A DNA stretch of 64,000 nt from Planctomycetota bacterium (GTDB lineage Bacteria > Planctomycetota > SZUA-567 > JAKLDR01): positions 1 through 64,000 of the forward strand of contig JAKLDR010000012.1 in assembly GCA_022703445.1 (NCBI GenBank), read 5' to 3'. Positions within the stretch are counted from its first letter, which is position 1. Each line of letters opens with the position of its first letter. Below the pieces are notes generated by a model. That model was not told where the DNA came from and did no database searches. It saw only the letters and a program-made list of their open reading frames with translations. The translations under genes and the position numbers were made by a program. Positions 16,890 to 26,600 of the stretch are shown piece after piece.

Positions 16890-17744
16890 CTACATTTTCT
16901 CGAGTTTCCCCGGAAGCGGCTGGGGCGCGGTGTCCGGGTAGAGTTCCTGGGGGACGATCATCCCGACGGCTCCGGCGGCGCCCGCCGCGGCCGGGGCCGG
17001 GGCCGGACGGGCGGGTTGAGCCGGGCCTTCGGCGCAGGCCGCCCTGGCCTTGAGATCCTCCCAGGTCTTGACGGTCTTGGGCAGCTCCATCAGCCACTGC
17101 TTCACCTGGGGCACGCTGGGCGCATGCAGGGCGCCGAGGGCCTCCCCGCCCGGCGTCAGGAAGACCACCGTGGGGTTGGCGCCGGCGCCGTACTTGAGGG
17201 CCAGCTCCCGGTAGGACTTGAGGGCGGCCTGGTGCTTCTCCTGCAGGGCCCGCTGCTCGGCGGCGGGCGTCCCGGCCGCGACGGCCGGGGCCGGAGGCGG
17301 CAGCACCTTGACCGGCACCGCCCTGCACTCGACGAGCAGCTCGCGCAGCACGATGTGCTCGAACGTGCCCGGGGCGCGGCACTCGGGGGTGGTGAAGACC
17401 ACGATGACCGGCCGCTTGTCCTGCCGGCCCTTGGCCAGGCCTTCGTCGAGGGCGTACCAGGCCAGGTCCGGCAGGGCCTCGCCCGACGAACCGCCAACCG
17501 CTACCGACCCTCCTCCGCCGCCGCCTCCACCCCCGCCAGGCGTCGGAGCCGGCCTGGGAGCCGGAGCCGGGGACGGGGCCGGAGCGGGCCGCGGGGCCGG
17601 GACCGGCAGCGGCCGGTAGACCGGCGGGGGCATCTCTATCGGCGGCCGCGCGGACTGCACGGCCTGGGCGCTGCCGCCCAGCGCCAGGAAGAACCCGCCG
17701 GCGCCGGCGAGCCACGCGATGGATCTGCTGAAGACCGTACTCAT
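16890..17744 (-). CDS. Exported thioredoxin-like protein with Pro/Gly-rich linker
   Basis: A 284-residue protein with a signal peptide (about residues 1-28), a Pro/Ala-rich linker (about 35-70), a run of about ten glycines near 72-81, then a thioredoxin-like domain (about 90-235). The fold is suggested by KRPVIVVFTTPECRAPGTFEH and NPTVVFLTPGGEALG. A single cysteine (CRAPG) replaces the CxxC pair, so classical disulfide exchange is unlikely. The C-terminus is again Ala/Pro-rich. The gene is upstream of, and on the same strand as, the ECF sigma fusion, about 50 bp away, so they may be co-transcribed. An envelope stress role is possible but unproven. Confidence 0.72.
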   Translation of the reverse strand: MSTVFSRSIAWLAGAGGFFLALGGSAQAVQSARPPIEMPPPVYRPLPVPAPRPAPAPSPAPAPRPAPTPGGGGGGGGGGSVAVGGSSGEALPDLAWYALDEGLAKGRQDKRPVIVVFTTPECRAPGTFEHIVLRELLVECRAVPVKVLPPPAPAVAAGTPAAEQRALQEKHQAALKSYRELALKYGAGANPTVVFLTPGGEALGALHAPSVPQVKQWLMELPKTVKTWEDLKARAACAEGPAQPARPAPAPAAAGAAGAVGMIVPQELYPDTAPQPLPGKLEKM

Positions 17745-17899
17745 TGCTCACTCTCCTCGAACCAAGCCAGTCCCGCTCCCCGCACAACCGGGGTTCACCT
17801 GTGAATGGCGGCGGGGCGGCCGGGGGCTCTCAACATTCCGGAGGAATCCCGTGGCGCCGACCGCCACGCCGGGCCGGCCGGCGACCCCGGGCTCTGACC

Positions 17900-17928
17900 T
17901 TGCAGCCCGCGCCGGGCGGGCCGATAAT
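17900..17928 (+). promoter_or_regulatory. Promoter of the SPFH/zinc-ribbon pair
   Basis: TTGCAG (17900-17905) and GATAAT (17923-17928) are 17 bp apart, followed by AGGAGG at 17968-17973 and the ATG at 17980. Confidence 0.55.
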
Positions 17929-17979
17929 CCCCGCCGCGGGAACGGCGCCGGGGGTTGCCCGGCCGGGAGGAGGATGCCC

Positions 17980-19080
17980 ATGGGCCTCTGGGACAAGCTG
18001 CGCGGCGAACTGATCGACATCGTCCAGTGGACCGAGGACCGGCCGGACACGCTGGTCCACCGCTTCGAGCGCTACGGCAACGAGATCAAGCACGGCGCCA
18101 AGCTCGTGGTCCGCGAGGGCCAGGCGGCGGTTTTCGTCAACGAGGGCAAGCTGGCCGACGTCTTCCGGCCGGGCACCTTCACCCTCGAGACCCGGAACCT
18201 GCCGATCCTCTCCACCCTTTTGGGCTGGAAGTACGGCTTCGAGAGCCCCATCAAGGCCGAGGTCTACTTCGTGACGACGCGGGTCTTCACCGATCAGAAG
18301 TGGGGCACCAAGAACCCGATCATGCTCCGCGACCCGGAGTTCGGCCCGGTGCGCCTGCGGGCCTTCGGGACTTACACCTTCCGGGTGACGGAGCCGGGCA
18401 AGCTGATCCAGGAAGTGGTCGGCACCGACGGGCGCTTCGCCTCGGGGGACATCGCCGAGCAGCTCCGCAACATGATCGTGGCCCGCTTCTCCGACGGCCT
18501 GGGCGAGAGCAAGATCCCCATGCTCGACCTCGCCGGCAAGTACGACGAGCTCGGCGCCTTCATGACCGGGCGGATCGGCCCGGAGTTCGCGAGCTACGGG
18601 CTGGAGATCAGCAAGTTCCTGGTCGAGAACATCTCCCTGCCTCCGGAGGTCGAGGCGGCGCTCGACAAGCGCAGCTCCATGGGCATCATCGGCAACCTCA
18701 ACGCCTACACCCAGTTCCAGGCGGCCAACGCCCTGACCGACGCCGCCAAGAACCCCGGCGGGGCGGCGGCCGGCGGGATGGGCATGGGCATGGGCGTGAT
18801 CATGGCCGGCCAGCTCGGCCAGAGCGTCGGCGCCGCCGGAGCCCAGCAGGCGGCCGTCCCGCCGCCGCTCCCGGCCGGACCGGCCGGCTTCTTCGTCGGC
18901 CTCGGCGGCCAGCAGTCCGGCCCCTTCGACCTGGCCGCGCTGCGCGGCATGGCCTCCGCCGGGCAGCTCCGGGCCGACACGCTGGTCTGGCGCGCGGGCA
19001 TGGCCCAGTGGACCCCGGCCGGGCAGGTCGCCGAGATCGCCGCGCTGCTCGGCCAGTCCCCGCCGCCGCTGCCGAAATAG
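17980..19080 (+). CDS. SPFH-domain protein with C-terminal GYF_2 domain
   Basis: A 366-residue protein. It begins MGLWDKLRGELIDIVQW, typical of the virion-core-protein-like branch of SPFH (stomatin/prohibitin/flotillin) proteins. The SPFH domain spans about residues 30-245. A Gly/Met-rich hinge follows, and residues 305-360 form a GYF_2/DUF4339 domain (GQQSGPFDLAALRGM, then LVWRAGMAQWTPAG). I chose the ATG at 17980 because AGGAGG sits 6 bp upstream. The ATG two codons earlier has no spacing. The next gene encodes a zinc-ribbon membrane protein, a frequent partner of this SPFH type. Such pairs are thought to organise membrane-associated assemblies. Confidence 0.85.
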   Translation: MGLWDKLRGELIDIVQWTEDRPDTLVHRFERYGNEIKHGAKLVVREGQAAVFVNEGKLADVFRPGTFTLETRNLPILSTLLGWKYGFESPIKAEVYFVTTRVFTDQKWGTKNPIMLRDPEFGPVRLRAFGTYTFRVTEPGKLIQEVVGTDGRFASGDIAEQLRNMIVARFSDGLGESKIPMLDLAGKYDELGAFMTGRIGPEFASYGLEISKFLVENISLPPEVEAALDKRSSMGIIGNLNAYTQFQAANALTDAAKNPGGAAAGGMGMGMGVIMAGQLGQSVGAAGAQQAAVPPPLPAGPAGFFVGLGGQQSGPFDLAALRGMASAGQLRADTLVWRAGMAQWTPAGQVAEIAALLGQSPPPLPK

Positions 19081-19085
19081 ACCGC

Positions 19086-19130
19086 AGACTGCAGGCTGGA
19101 GGCTGCAGGCTGCAGGCTGCAGGCTCCGGG
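19086..19130 (+). repeat. Tandem 'ctgcagg' phrase repeat
   Basis: The heptamer CTGCAGG (GGCTGCA) is repeated about five times, with slight variation, in the 96-bp gap between the SPFH and zinc-ribbon genes. It runs into a small hairpin formed by AGGCTCC and GGAGCCT at about 19120-19140. It belongs to the phrase-repeat group described in the findings. Confidence 0.75.
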
Positions 19131-19176
19131 AGGGAGCCTCGGCGCACAGCCGCCTGTCCGCACCAGGAGCCGGTCC

Positions 19177-20334
19177 ATGGACGAAACCGAGAGCGCCCCG
19201 GAGCAGCCGACGGAGACGCCCGCCCCTCCGGTGGCTCAGGCCGTGCCCGCCCAGCGCGAGTATCCCTGCGCGCAGTGCGGGGCGAAGGTCAGGTTCGACC
19301 CGGGCGCCGCGTCGCTCAAGTGCCCCTACTGCGGCGCCGAGGCGGCCATCCCGCAGTCGGCCGAGGATGTCGCGGAACTCGACTTCAGCGCCGCCCTGAC
19401 GGCGCTCGCCGGCGCCGAGGACACCTGCCAGGCACCGGACTCGGCCTGCTCGTCCTGCGGGGCGCGGGTCGCGCTCCCTCCGGGGGACGCCTCGGGGGCC
19501 TGTCCCTTCTGCAGCAGTCCGGTCGTGGTCGCCGGCGGCTCGGCCCGGCGCATCAAGCCCCGGTCCCTCCTGCCCTTCAAGGTGACCCGCGAGCAGGCCT
19601 GGGCGGGCTTCCGGAAGTGGATCACCGGGCTGTGGTTCGCGCCGAACGAACTCAAGCGCTACGCCCGCGAGGAGGAGAAGCTCTCCGGCGTCTACGTCCC
19701 CTACTGGACCTACGACAGCCGCACCACCTCCTGGTACACCGGCGAGCGCGGCGAGGACTACTGGGCGACCGAGTCGTATACGACCACGGTCAACGGCAAG
19801 TCGGTCCGCCGCACCCGCCAGGTGCGCCGCACCCGCTGGTACCCGGCCAGCGGCGTGGTCTGGAACAAGTTCGACGACGTGCTGGTGCTGGCCTCCAAGT
19901 CGCTGCCCCGGGAGCGCGCCGAGGAGCTCGAGCCCTGGGACCTGGAGAACCTGGCGCCCTTCAAGGAGGACTACCTCAGCGGCTTCCGGGCCGAGTCCTA
20001 CGGGGTGGACCTGGCCGAGGGCTTCGAGGCCGCCAAGGGCATCATGGACGAGGGCATCCGCGCCTCGATCCGCCGGGACATCGGCGGCGACCACCAGCGG
20101 ATCCACTCGGTGAAGACCCGGTACGAGGGCATCACCTTCAAGCACCTGCTCCTGCCGGTCTGGGTGAGCGCCTACCGCTACCGTGACAAGGTCTACCGCA
20201 TCCTGGTCAACGCCCGGACCGGAGAGGTCCAGGGCGAGCGGCCCTGGAGCTGGGTCAAGATAACGCTCCTGGCGCTGGGCATCGCCGGCGGCATCGCCGC
20301 GGTCATTTCCGTGCTGGCGTCATCCACGCGCTGA
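19177..20334 (+). CDS. Zinc-ribbon membrane protein paired with the SPFH protein
   Basis: A 385-residue protein. An acidic Pro-rich start is followed by two zinc ribbons, CAQCGAKVRFDPG...CPYCGAE (about residues 30-55) and CSSCGARVALPPG...CPFCSSP (about 90-115). The central domain (about 125-345) carries GVYVPYWTYDSRTTSWYTGE and LLLPVWVSAYRYRDKVYRILVNARTG, hallmarks of zinc-ribbon proteins that databases sometimes mislabel as helicase-like (PriA) proteins. One membrane helix ends the protein (about 360-380). No helicase motifs exist. It follows the SPFH gene after a repeat tract and is probably part of the same unit. Confidence 0.82.
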   Translation: MDETESAPEQPTETPAPPVAQAVPAQREYPCAQCGAKVRFDPGAASLKCPYCGAEAAIPQSAEDVAELDFSAALTALAGAEDTCQAPDSACSSCGARVALPPGDASGACPFCSSPVVVAGGSARRIKPRSLLPFKVTREQAWAGFRKWITGLWFAPNELKRYAREEEKLSGVYVPYWTYDSRTTSWYTGERGEDYWATESYTTTVNGKSVRRTRQVRRTRWYPASGVVWNKFDDVLVLASKSLPRERAEELEPWDLENLAPFKEDYLSGFRAESYGVDLAEGFEAAKGIMDEGIRASIRRDIGGDHQRIHSVKTRYEGITFKHLLLPVWVSAYRYRDKVYRILVNARTGEVQGERPWSWVKITLLALGIAGGIAAVISVLASSTR

Positions 20335-20345
20335 GCCGATCCGAG

Positions 20346-20408
20346 GTTTCAGGTGTCAGGTGTCAGGACCTAGTTCGGGTCTCCGGCCTCTGACACCCGG
20401 CACCCCTC
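20346..20408. repeat. Inverted 'ggtgtcag' phrase repeat between convergent genes
   Basis: Left arm 20346-20367 contains two direct copies of AGGTGTCAGG. Right arm 20387-20408 carries the complementary words CTGACACC and GGCACCCC. The loop is about 20 nt. The hairpin sits exactly between the convergent zinc-ribbon and NHL-D genes and could act as a terminator, although no T run follows. The right arm touches the NHL-D stop codon. Confidence 0.7.
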
Positions 20409-23400
20409 ACGGCACCGCCGCCGTCTCCGTCGCGGCGTAGTCCAGCTTCACCCTGAGTATTCTCTTGTTGATCACGTCGCCGACGTAGGCATAGCGGTCG
20501 GTCACGGCCACGCCGATGATCCAGGCGAAGCCCAACTCCGGCTTGGCGAGGGGGCTGACCAGGTCCTTGGGGTCGCCCTCCTTCCGCGGCCGCAGGAACT
20601 TGCCGGCCGGATCGAGGACGTAGCTTTCCGGGCCGCAGTTGTCCTGGTTGCCGTAACCGCCGATGGAGGTGATCTCGTTGCCGTTGGTGTCGAGCACGCC
20701 GACCCGGAAGCGCCCGGTGTCCGGCGCGAAGGTCCGGCCGAAGTCGTCGACGTCGAAGTCCGAGCCCACGCAGTGGCAGTGGTCGCCGCTGTTGACCTGG
20801 CCGAGCGGCGAGAAGCCCGGCTTCCACCACAGCGCGCCCTGCAGCTCGGCGGCCCCGCCGAGGTGATAGGTGGTGGCGGCCACCGGCTCCCGCTTCATGG
20901 CGCCGGGGAGCTTCTTGTCCGGCCCGTCCTCGGCGTTGAAGTTCCAGACCAGCTTCGAGTCGGCGTCGCCGATGCGCACCCAGTCGATCGCGAAGGTGCC
21001 CTTGGCGGCGTCGGTGGGCTGGAGCCCCAGGTGCCAGACGCTCTCCCTCCAGTCCTTCTCCCCGGAAAGGTCGAAGGTGTACTCGGCGAAGTCGCCGTTC
21101 GGCTTTATCTCCACGGTCTTCTTGAAGCCCGTCGAACAGGACTCGGAGTAGTTCTCCTTGACGCGGTGCCAGGTCAGCGTCGCCTGCTTGCCGTCGGTGT
21201 CGTTCTTGAGCCGCACCGTCACCTTGGCGTGGGCGGCCGTGTCCACCCAGAGGTCGCCAGGGAAGGACACGGTCGCGGGCGCTCCGGCGACCGTCCCGGT
21301 CAGGCTGCCGCCCGCGGTGCGCAGGTCGGGGATGTTCACCTTGAAGCCGTGGGCCGCGCAGGACCAGCCCTCGTACATCAGCGGAGAGCCCAGCCGCTTG
21401 GAGGTGAACCAGGCCGCGCCGCCCTCCGGGCCGAACTTGATCACGCTGCCGTAGATCCAGTCGAACCAGTGCTCGGCAACCTTGCCGCTGACGTGGGGCT
21501 TGAGCTCCGGAGGGAAAGGCTGGCCGAGGGGCTTGATGGACTCCATGATGTACAGGTTGCCCTTGAGGTCCACGCGCGGCCCGTACATGGCGTCGCTGAC
21601 GCAGTGGATGACGGTGCGCTTGAAGCGACCGTCGGGGCCGTAGACCTGCACGGTCATCAGGCCGTGGTACTCCGGTCCCCAGGCCCGCACGTAGATGTCG
21701 CCCTTGCGGTCCACCGAGAAGTCGCGGTCCCAGGCGGTCGTCCCGGTGTTGCCCACCGGCAGCCGCCCGAGCAGCGCCGGGTTCTTGAGGGTGGCCTCGA
21801 ACGGCTTGGGCTTGCCCTCGCGGTCGAAGCGGATGATCGGCTGGGCATGGTCCACGGCGACGATGTCGCCGTCCGGGCCCAGCCGGTGGGTGCGCCCGCC
21901 CGCTCCGCCGTAGGCCGGGTTGCCGACCAGCCGGACCTTCCCGGTGGCCTCGTCGAGCAGGCGGAGGTTCCCCGCGCTCTCGTCCTTGGCGACTACCTCC
22001 CGCCGCCAGGGGTCGGTCGCCGGGCGCTTGAAGTGGTGCTCCGAGAAGCTCCCCGCCGGAGTCGCGTCGCCGAACTTGGCGCCCTGGTCCTCGCACCAGA
22101 CCAGCGAGCGCCCCGCCCAGATGGCGCTGGCGCAGCCCACCCACAGGGCCGCCGGGGAGGCGGACGCGTCCAGGGCGAAGGTCAGCTTGACCGTGGGCCG
22201 GTAGGCGCCCGCCGGAGTCTTGTTGATCATGGCAGCGAAGTCGGCGCGCGCGACCTCCTTGGGCTTGTCCCAGCCTGAGAACTTGACCAGCGCACTGTCC
22301 CCGCTCTGCACGTAGACCTCGCCGCTCTTGGGGTGGACGGCGAGCCACCCGGGCGACGGCACCGGGAAGCTCCCCGCGACGGACTTGTCCTTCTGGTTGA
22401 GGACCAGCACGCGGTTGTTACCGCCGTCGGCGACCAGCAGGTGACCCTTGCCGTCGACCGCGATGCCCCGCGGTTCGTTGAGGTGGGCGTCGTCCGCGCC
22501 CGGCTTGGCCGCTTCGCCGAAGAAGGTCTCGAGCGGCCCGCGGTCCGGCAGCTTGGCCGCGTAGACGGCGTGGGTGGGCTGGGACTTGTAGAGATTCCCC
22601 GAGGCCAGCCCCGAGATATAGACGACCTTGGCGCTCTCGTCGACCGCCAGGCTCGCGTAGGTGCCCCGGAAGCATCCTGCAGCAGTCACCGCCGTCCCCC
22701 ACACCAACCCGGTGCCCAGCGCCGGCCCGGCGAAGGAGCTCTCCGGGATGCCGCCGTTGGTGTCGAGCAGCGCCAGGCGGGCCGGCCCTGCGCGCATGTA
22801 GCCCTCCATCCCCGGGACGACCGCCAGGACGATCCGCCCGTCGGAGGTCACCGCCGGCTGGTGGGGCACATCCTCGCAGCCGTAGAACGACATGGACGTG
22901 GCCCGCTTGACGAGCGGACTGAGTTCGCCGGCCGCGTTCAGGAACGCGCCCTCGGGCTTGGCCCGCTCGAGCGGCGTGTTCGAGGGGAACGGCTTGATGG
23001 TCTTCTCGTAGGCACCGCCCCGCCGGAAGACGTGGATCTTGCTGGCGTTCCAGTGGTCGGACCACACGTCGGTCTTCGCCAGGACGTAGACGCGGCCGTC
23101 CGGCCCGGCGGCCATGCCCAGGACGTCGCCGATGCGGTTCGGGCCGGTCCCGTCCTTGTCGTCGAAGGCCAGGCCGCCCCAGGAGGCCTTGAGGCCCAGG
23201 CCGACGCGCACTTTGAAGGGCCCGCCGGCTGCGGGCTTGCCGTCGTCGTCCTTGCCGTCCCACTCCAGGGACTGCTCGAGCGCGCCGGCCTTGAGCGGCT
23301 CCGGCGCGTTCTTGCCGAGGACGCCGGCGGCCAGGTGCCGGACGATCGCCCCTTTGGCGTCTTCGACATAGACGGCCACGTCGGTCTCGCGGTCGACGGC

Positions 23401-23574
23401 AAAGCTGATGGTGGTCTTGTCACCGGCCTTGGTCACCGCGGGCTTCTTCGCGAAAGCCGGCGGCGCGGCGGACTCGGCGGCGGAGGCGCCAGATACTAAC
23501 AAGAGCAGAAGGCACTGAGGCACTAAGGCACTGAGGCACTTGGTGAGCGCGGCCAAGTTCCTTGACGTCATCAT
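20407..23574 (-). CDS. Secreted NHL-propeller protein, paralogue D
   Basis: A 1055-residue exported protein, the last of four tandem paralogues. The signal peptide (about 1-38) contains TKCLSALVPQCL, which is encoded by one arm of an inverted repeat. Then come an Ig-like FlgD-type domain (about 40-140: DRETDVAVYVEDAKG, RHLAAGVLGKN, GGPFKVRVGLGL), a beta-propeller with NHL repeats (for example EPRGIAVDGKGHLLVADGGN), an inserted carbohydrate-binding-like sandwich ending in FAIDWVRIGD (about 780-900), and a C-terminal part with CHCVGSDFDVDDFGR and GYGNQDNCGPES. The ATG at 23574 has AAAGGA upstream. A TTG at 23592 is the alternative. The substrate is unknown. Glycan or polymer binding at the cell surface is an inference. 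Confidence 0.8.
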   Translation of the reverse strand: MMTSRNLAALTKCLSALVPQCLLLLLVSGASAAESAAPPAFAKKPAVTKAGDKTTISFAVDRETDVAVYVEDAKGAIVRHLAAGVLGKNAPEPLKAGALEQSLEWDGKDDDGKPAAGGPFKVRVGLGLKASWGGLAFDDKDGTGPNRIGDVLGMAAGPDGRVYVLAKTDVWSDHWNASKIHVFRRGGAYEKTIKPFPSNTPLERAKPEGAFLNAAGELSPLVKRATSMSFYGCEDVPHQPAVTSDGRIVLAVVPGMEGYMRAGPARLALLDTNGGIPESSFAGPALGTGLVWGTAVTAAGCFRGTYASLAVDESAKVVYISGLASGNLYKSQPTHAVYAAKLPDRGPLETFFGEAAKPGADDAHLNEPRGIAVDGKGHLLVADGGNNRVLVLNQKDKSVAGSFPVPSPGWLAVHPKSGEVYVQSGDSALVKFSGWDKPKEVARADFAAMINKTPAGAYRPTVKLTFALDASASPAALWVGCASAIWAGRSLVWCEDQGAKFGDATPAGSFSEHHFKRPATDPWRREVVAKDESAGNLRLLDEATGKVRLVGNPAYGGAGGRTHRLGPDGDIVAVDHAQPIIRFDREGKPKPFEATLKNPALLGRLPVGNTGTTAWDRDFSVDRKGDIYVRAWGPEYHGLMTVQVYGPDGRFKRTVIHCVSDAMYGPRVDLKGNLYIMESIKPLGQPFPPELKPHVSGKVAEHWFDWIYGSVIKFGPEGGAAWFTSKRLGSPLMYEGWSCAAHGFKVNIPDLRTAGGSLTGTVAGAPATVSFPGDLWVDTAAHAKVTVRLKNDTDGKQATLTWHRVKENYSESCSTGFKKTVEIKPNGDFAEYTFDLSGEKDWRESVWHLGLQPTDAAKGTFAIDWVRIGDADSKLVWNFNAEDGPDKKLPGAMKREPVAATTYHLGGAAELQGALWWKPGFSPLGQVNSGDHCHCVGSDFDVDDFGRTFAPDTGRFRVGVLDTNGNEITSIGGYGNQDNCGPESYVLDPAGKFLRPRKEGDPKDLVSPLAKPELGFAWIIGVAVTDRYAYVGDVINKRILRVKLDYAATETAAVP

Positions 23575-23626
23575 GTCGTCATCCTTTCCCAACTTGGTGC
23601 CTTAGTGCCTCAGTCCCTCAGTGCCT
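23509..23626. repeat. Inverted 'aggcact' phrase repeat flanking the NHL-D start codon
   Basis: Arm 23509-23544 is a tandem run of GGCACTGA/GGCACTAA. Arm 23591-23626 is its reverse complement (GTGCCTTAGTGCCTCAGT...). The 46-nt loop holds the ribosome-binding site and start of NHL-D. One arm encodes part of the NHL-D signal peptide. The other reaches the stop codon of NHL-C. Confidence 0.85.
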
Positions 23627-26600
23627 ACCTGACCTCGCACCTCTCCTCCGCCACGTACTCCAGCTTCACCTTGAGGATGCGCTTGTTGATCATGTCGGTG
23701 ATGAAGGCGTGCCGGTCGGTCACGGCCACGCCGTTGACCCAGGCCAGCGGGATCTCGGGCCTGGCGAAGGGACTGACCAGGTCCTTGGGGTCGTCGGCCT
23801 TCCTCGGCCGGAGCACCTTCTCCTTGGGGTCGAGCACATAGCTCTCCGGCCCGCAGAAGTCCTGGTTGCCGTACCCGCCGATGGTGGTGAGCTCGTTGCC
23901 GTTGGCGTCGAGCACGCACACCCGGAAGCGCAGCGAATCCGGGGCGAAGATCCGGCCGAAGTCGTCCATGTCGAGGTCGGTTCCGAAGCAGTGGCATTCG
24001 CCGTAGCCCTGGGCGCTGACCGCCGAGACGCCGGGGCGGATCCACTCGGCACCCTGCAGCGTGCCCTGGGGCATCCAGTGGGAGGCCCGGACCGGCTCCT
24101 TCCTGGCGTCCGCGGGCAGCTTGGCCTCATAGGAGTCCTCGGCGTTGAAGTCGTAGGTCTTCTGGTCGGCGCCCGAGCCGATCCTGATCCAGTCGATGGC
24201 AAAGGAGCCCTCGCCCTTGGTGTCGCTGGGGTGGACGGCGATGGTCCGCACCAGGCCCTTCCACTCCTTCACGTCCGTCAGGTCGAAGGTGTACTCGGCG
24301 AAGTCGCTGTTGGGCTTGATGTCGACGGTCTTGATGATGGGGCCGTGGTCGCTGATGATGCCCTCCTTGGCGAGCTCCAGCAGCGCCTTGGTCCCGTCGG
24401 TGCCGTTCTTGAGGCGGATGCTCACGGTCTTGACCTTGTCGGCGTCGATGAGCGTGCCGGCCCGGCCGGAGACCAGCGCAACGCCCGGAGGGTGCGGTGC
24501 GCCCTTGACGATCTGCCCGGTCAGGCTGCCGCCGGTCGTTCGCAGGTTGGTCACCCGGCCGTAGGCGCGCCAGTTCTCGAAGTCGGCCGGGCAGAAGTCG
24601 TCGCCCGTTTTCCAGGCGGCGCCGCCGCGCGGGCCGAACTTGATGACGCTGCCGTAGAACCAGTCGTAGAGCCGGGAGTCGGCGCCGGCGAACTCCTTGG
24701 GGAAAGGCTGGTCCGGCGGCTCGACCGTGTCGAGCACCACGATGTTGCCCTTTCCGTCGACCCGCGGACCGTACATCCCGTCGGTGATCGACCAGAGCGC
24801 CACGCGCAGGAACTTGCCCTGCTGGTCGAAGACCTCCAGGGTATCGAGGCCGTGGTAGATGTGTGCCTGGCGGTTGACGTAGATCTCGCCCCGGCGGTCG
24901 ATCCAGAAGTCGCGCTCCCAGGCGCTGTTGCCGCGGTTGCCGACCGGCAGGCTGCCCTTGAGGCGCGGGTCGGCCGCCGTAGCCGGGAAGGGCAGGGGCT
25001 TGCCGTCGCGGCCGACGCGCTGCACCGGGTCGCCGGCGGTGACCCCGTAGATGTTCCCCTCCCTGTCCAGACGATGATAGCAGCCCAGGAAGCGGTTGGG
25101 CACGTTGACCGTGCTGACGGTCCCGGCCTCGTCGTCCAGGAGGCGAAACTTGCCGCCGGCGACCGTGGCTACCAGCCGGTGAGTCGGGTCCGCGCAGGTC
25201 CGGCGCGGGGTTTCCGGCCGGTAGCAGCCGGCCGGGACCGGGTCGGTGAACTTGGTGCCGTCGTCCTCGAAGCGCAGGAAGAGCGGGCCCTTCTTGGCAT
25301 CCCAGGCGCCCGCCCAGAGCACCGGCGGCTGGGCGGCGGCGTCGAGCGCGAAGTAGCTGGTCTCCTTGCGCTGCAGTCCCGGCTCGTAGGCCGAGGGCAG
25401 CGCCGCGCCGTAGGCCTCCTTGGCGTCCTTCCAGGATGGGAACTTGATCAAGCGCCCGGCCTTGCCGTAGGCGTAGACCGCCCCGGTCTTCTTGTGCACG
25501 CCGACCCAGATCGGCCCCTCCACGGGGATCGACCCGGCGAAGGAGCGGTCGGCCTCGTTCACCACCACGATGCGGTTGTTGCCGCAGTCGGCGATGAAGA
25601 CGCGCCCCTGGCCGTCGACCGCCACGGCGCGCGGGTCGCTGAGGTGCTTCTCGTCGGCGCCGGCGGCGTCGGGCTCTCCGAAGAAGACCTCCGCCGGGCC
25701 GCGCTCGGGCAGCTTGATGCGGAAGACGGCGTGCGCCTCCTTTGCAGACACGCCCTTGGCGTCCATGCTGGCCAGTCGCGTGGCGTAGAGCGCCTTCCCG
25801 TCGCCCGCCAGGGCAAGGCAGGGAGCGTCGAGCCAGCGCCGGCCCAGCGCCGGCCCGGCGTAGGACTCGGCCGGGACGCCGCCGTCGCCGTCGATGACCG
25901 TGACCACACCGCCGGCCTTGCCGGCGTCGCCGGCCATGTAGATGCACCCGTCCGGCGCGGCCGCCGGCGTCTGGAAGTTCACCTTGCTGACCGGGTAGAG
26001 CCAGACGTGCCGCTGGACGTAGGGGCCGTGCTTGGGGTTGACCATCCCGAGGGAGTTGACGAAGGCGCCGGTCGGCTTGAGCCGCTCGAAGGGAACGGTC
26101 GGCGCATAGGGCATGATAGTCTTCTCGTAGGCCCCGTCGCGGCGGAAGACCAGGGTCTTCGAGACCGAGCCCAGGTGGTAGGTGCCATGGGGCTGGCCGA
26201 CGTAGACCCGGCCGTCCGGCCCGACCGCGAGGCCCGCCACCAGGTGCTCCAGCATGTTCGGCCCGGAGCGGCCCGGCTCGGCGAAGGCCAAGCCGCCCCA
26301 GGAAGCCCTGAGCCCGAGGCCCACGCGGACCTTGAAGGGCCCGCCCTCGGCCGGCCGGCCGTCGTCGTCGCGGGAGTCCCACTCGACGGACTGCTCGAGC
26401 GCGCCGGCCTTGAGCGGCTCCGGCGGGTTCTTGCCGAGGACGCCGGCGGCCAGGTGCCGGACGATCCTGCCCTTGGCATCCTCGATGTAGACGGCCACGT
26501 CGGTTTCGCGGTCGACGGCGAATGTCACGACCGTTTTGTCACCGGCCTTGGCGGCGGCCGGCTTCTTGGTGAATGCCGGCGGCGCGGCGGGCTCAGCGGC

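Noticed and set aside
19086-19130. A CRISPR array
   Set aside because: The repeated words are 7-12 bp and directly joined without unique spacers, and no cas genes are in the window.
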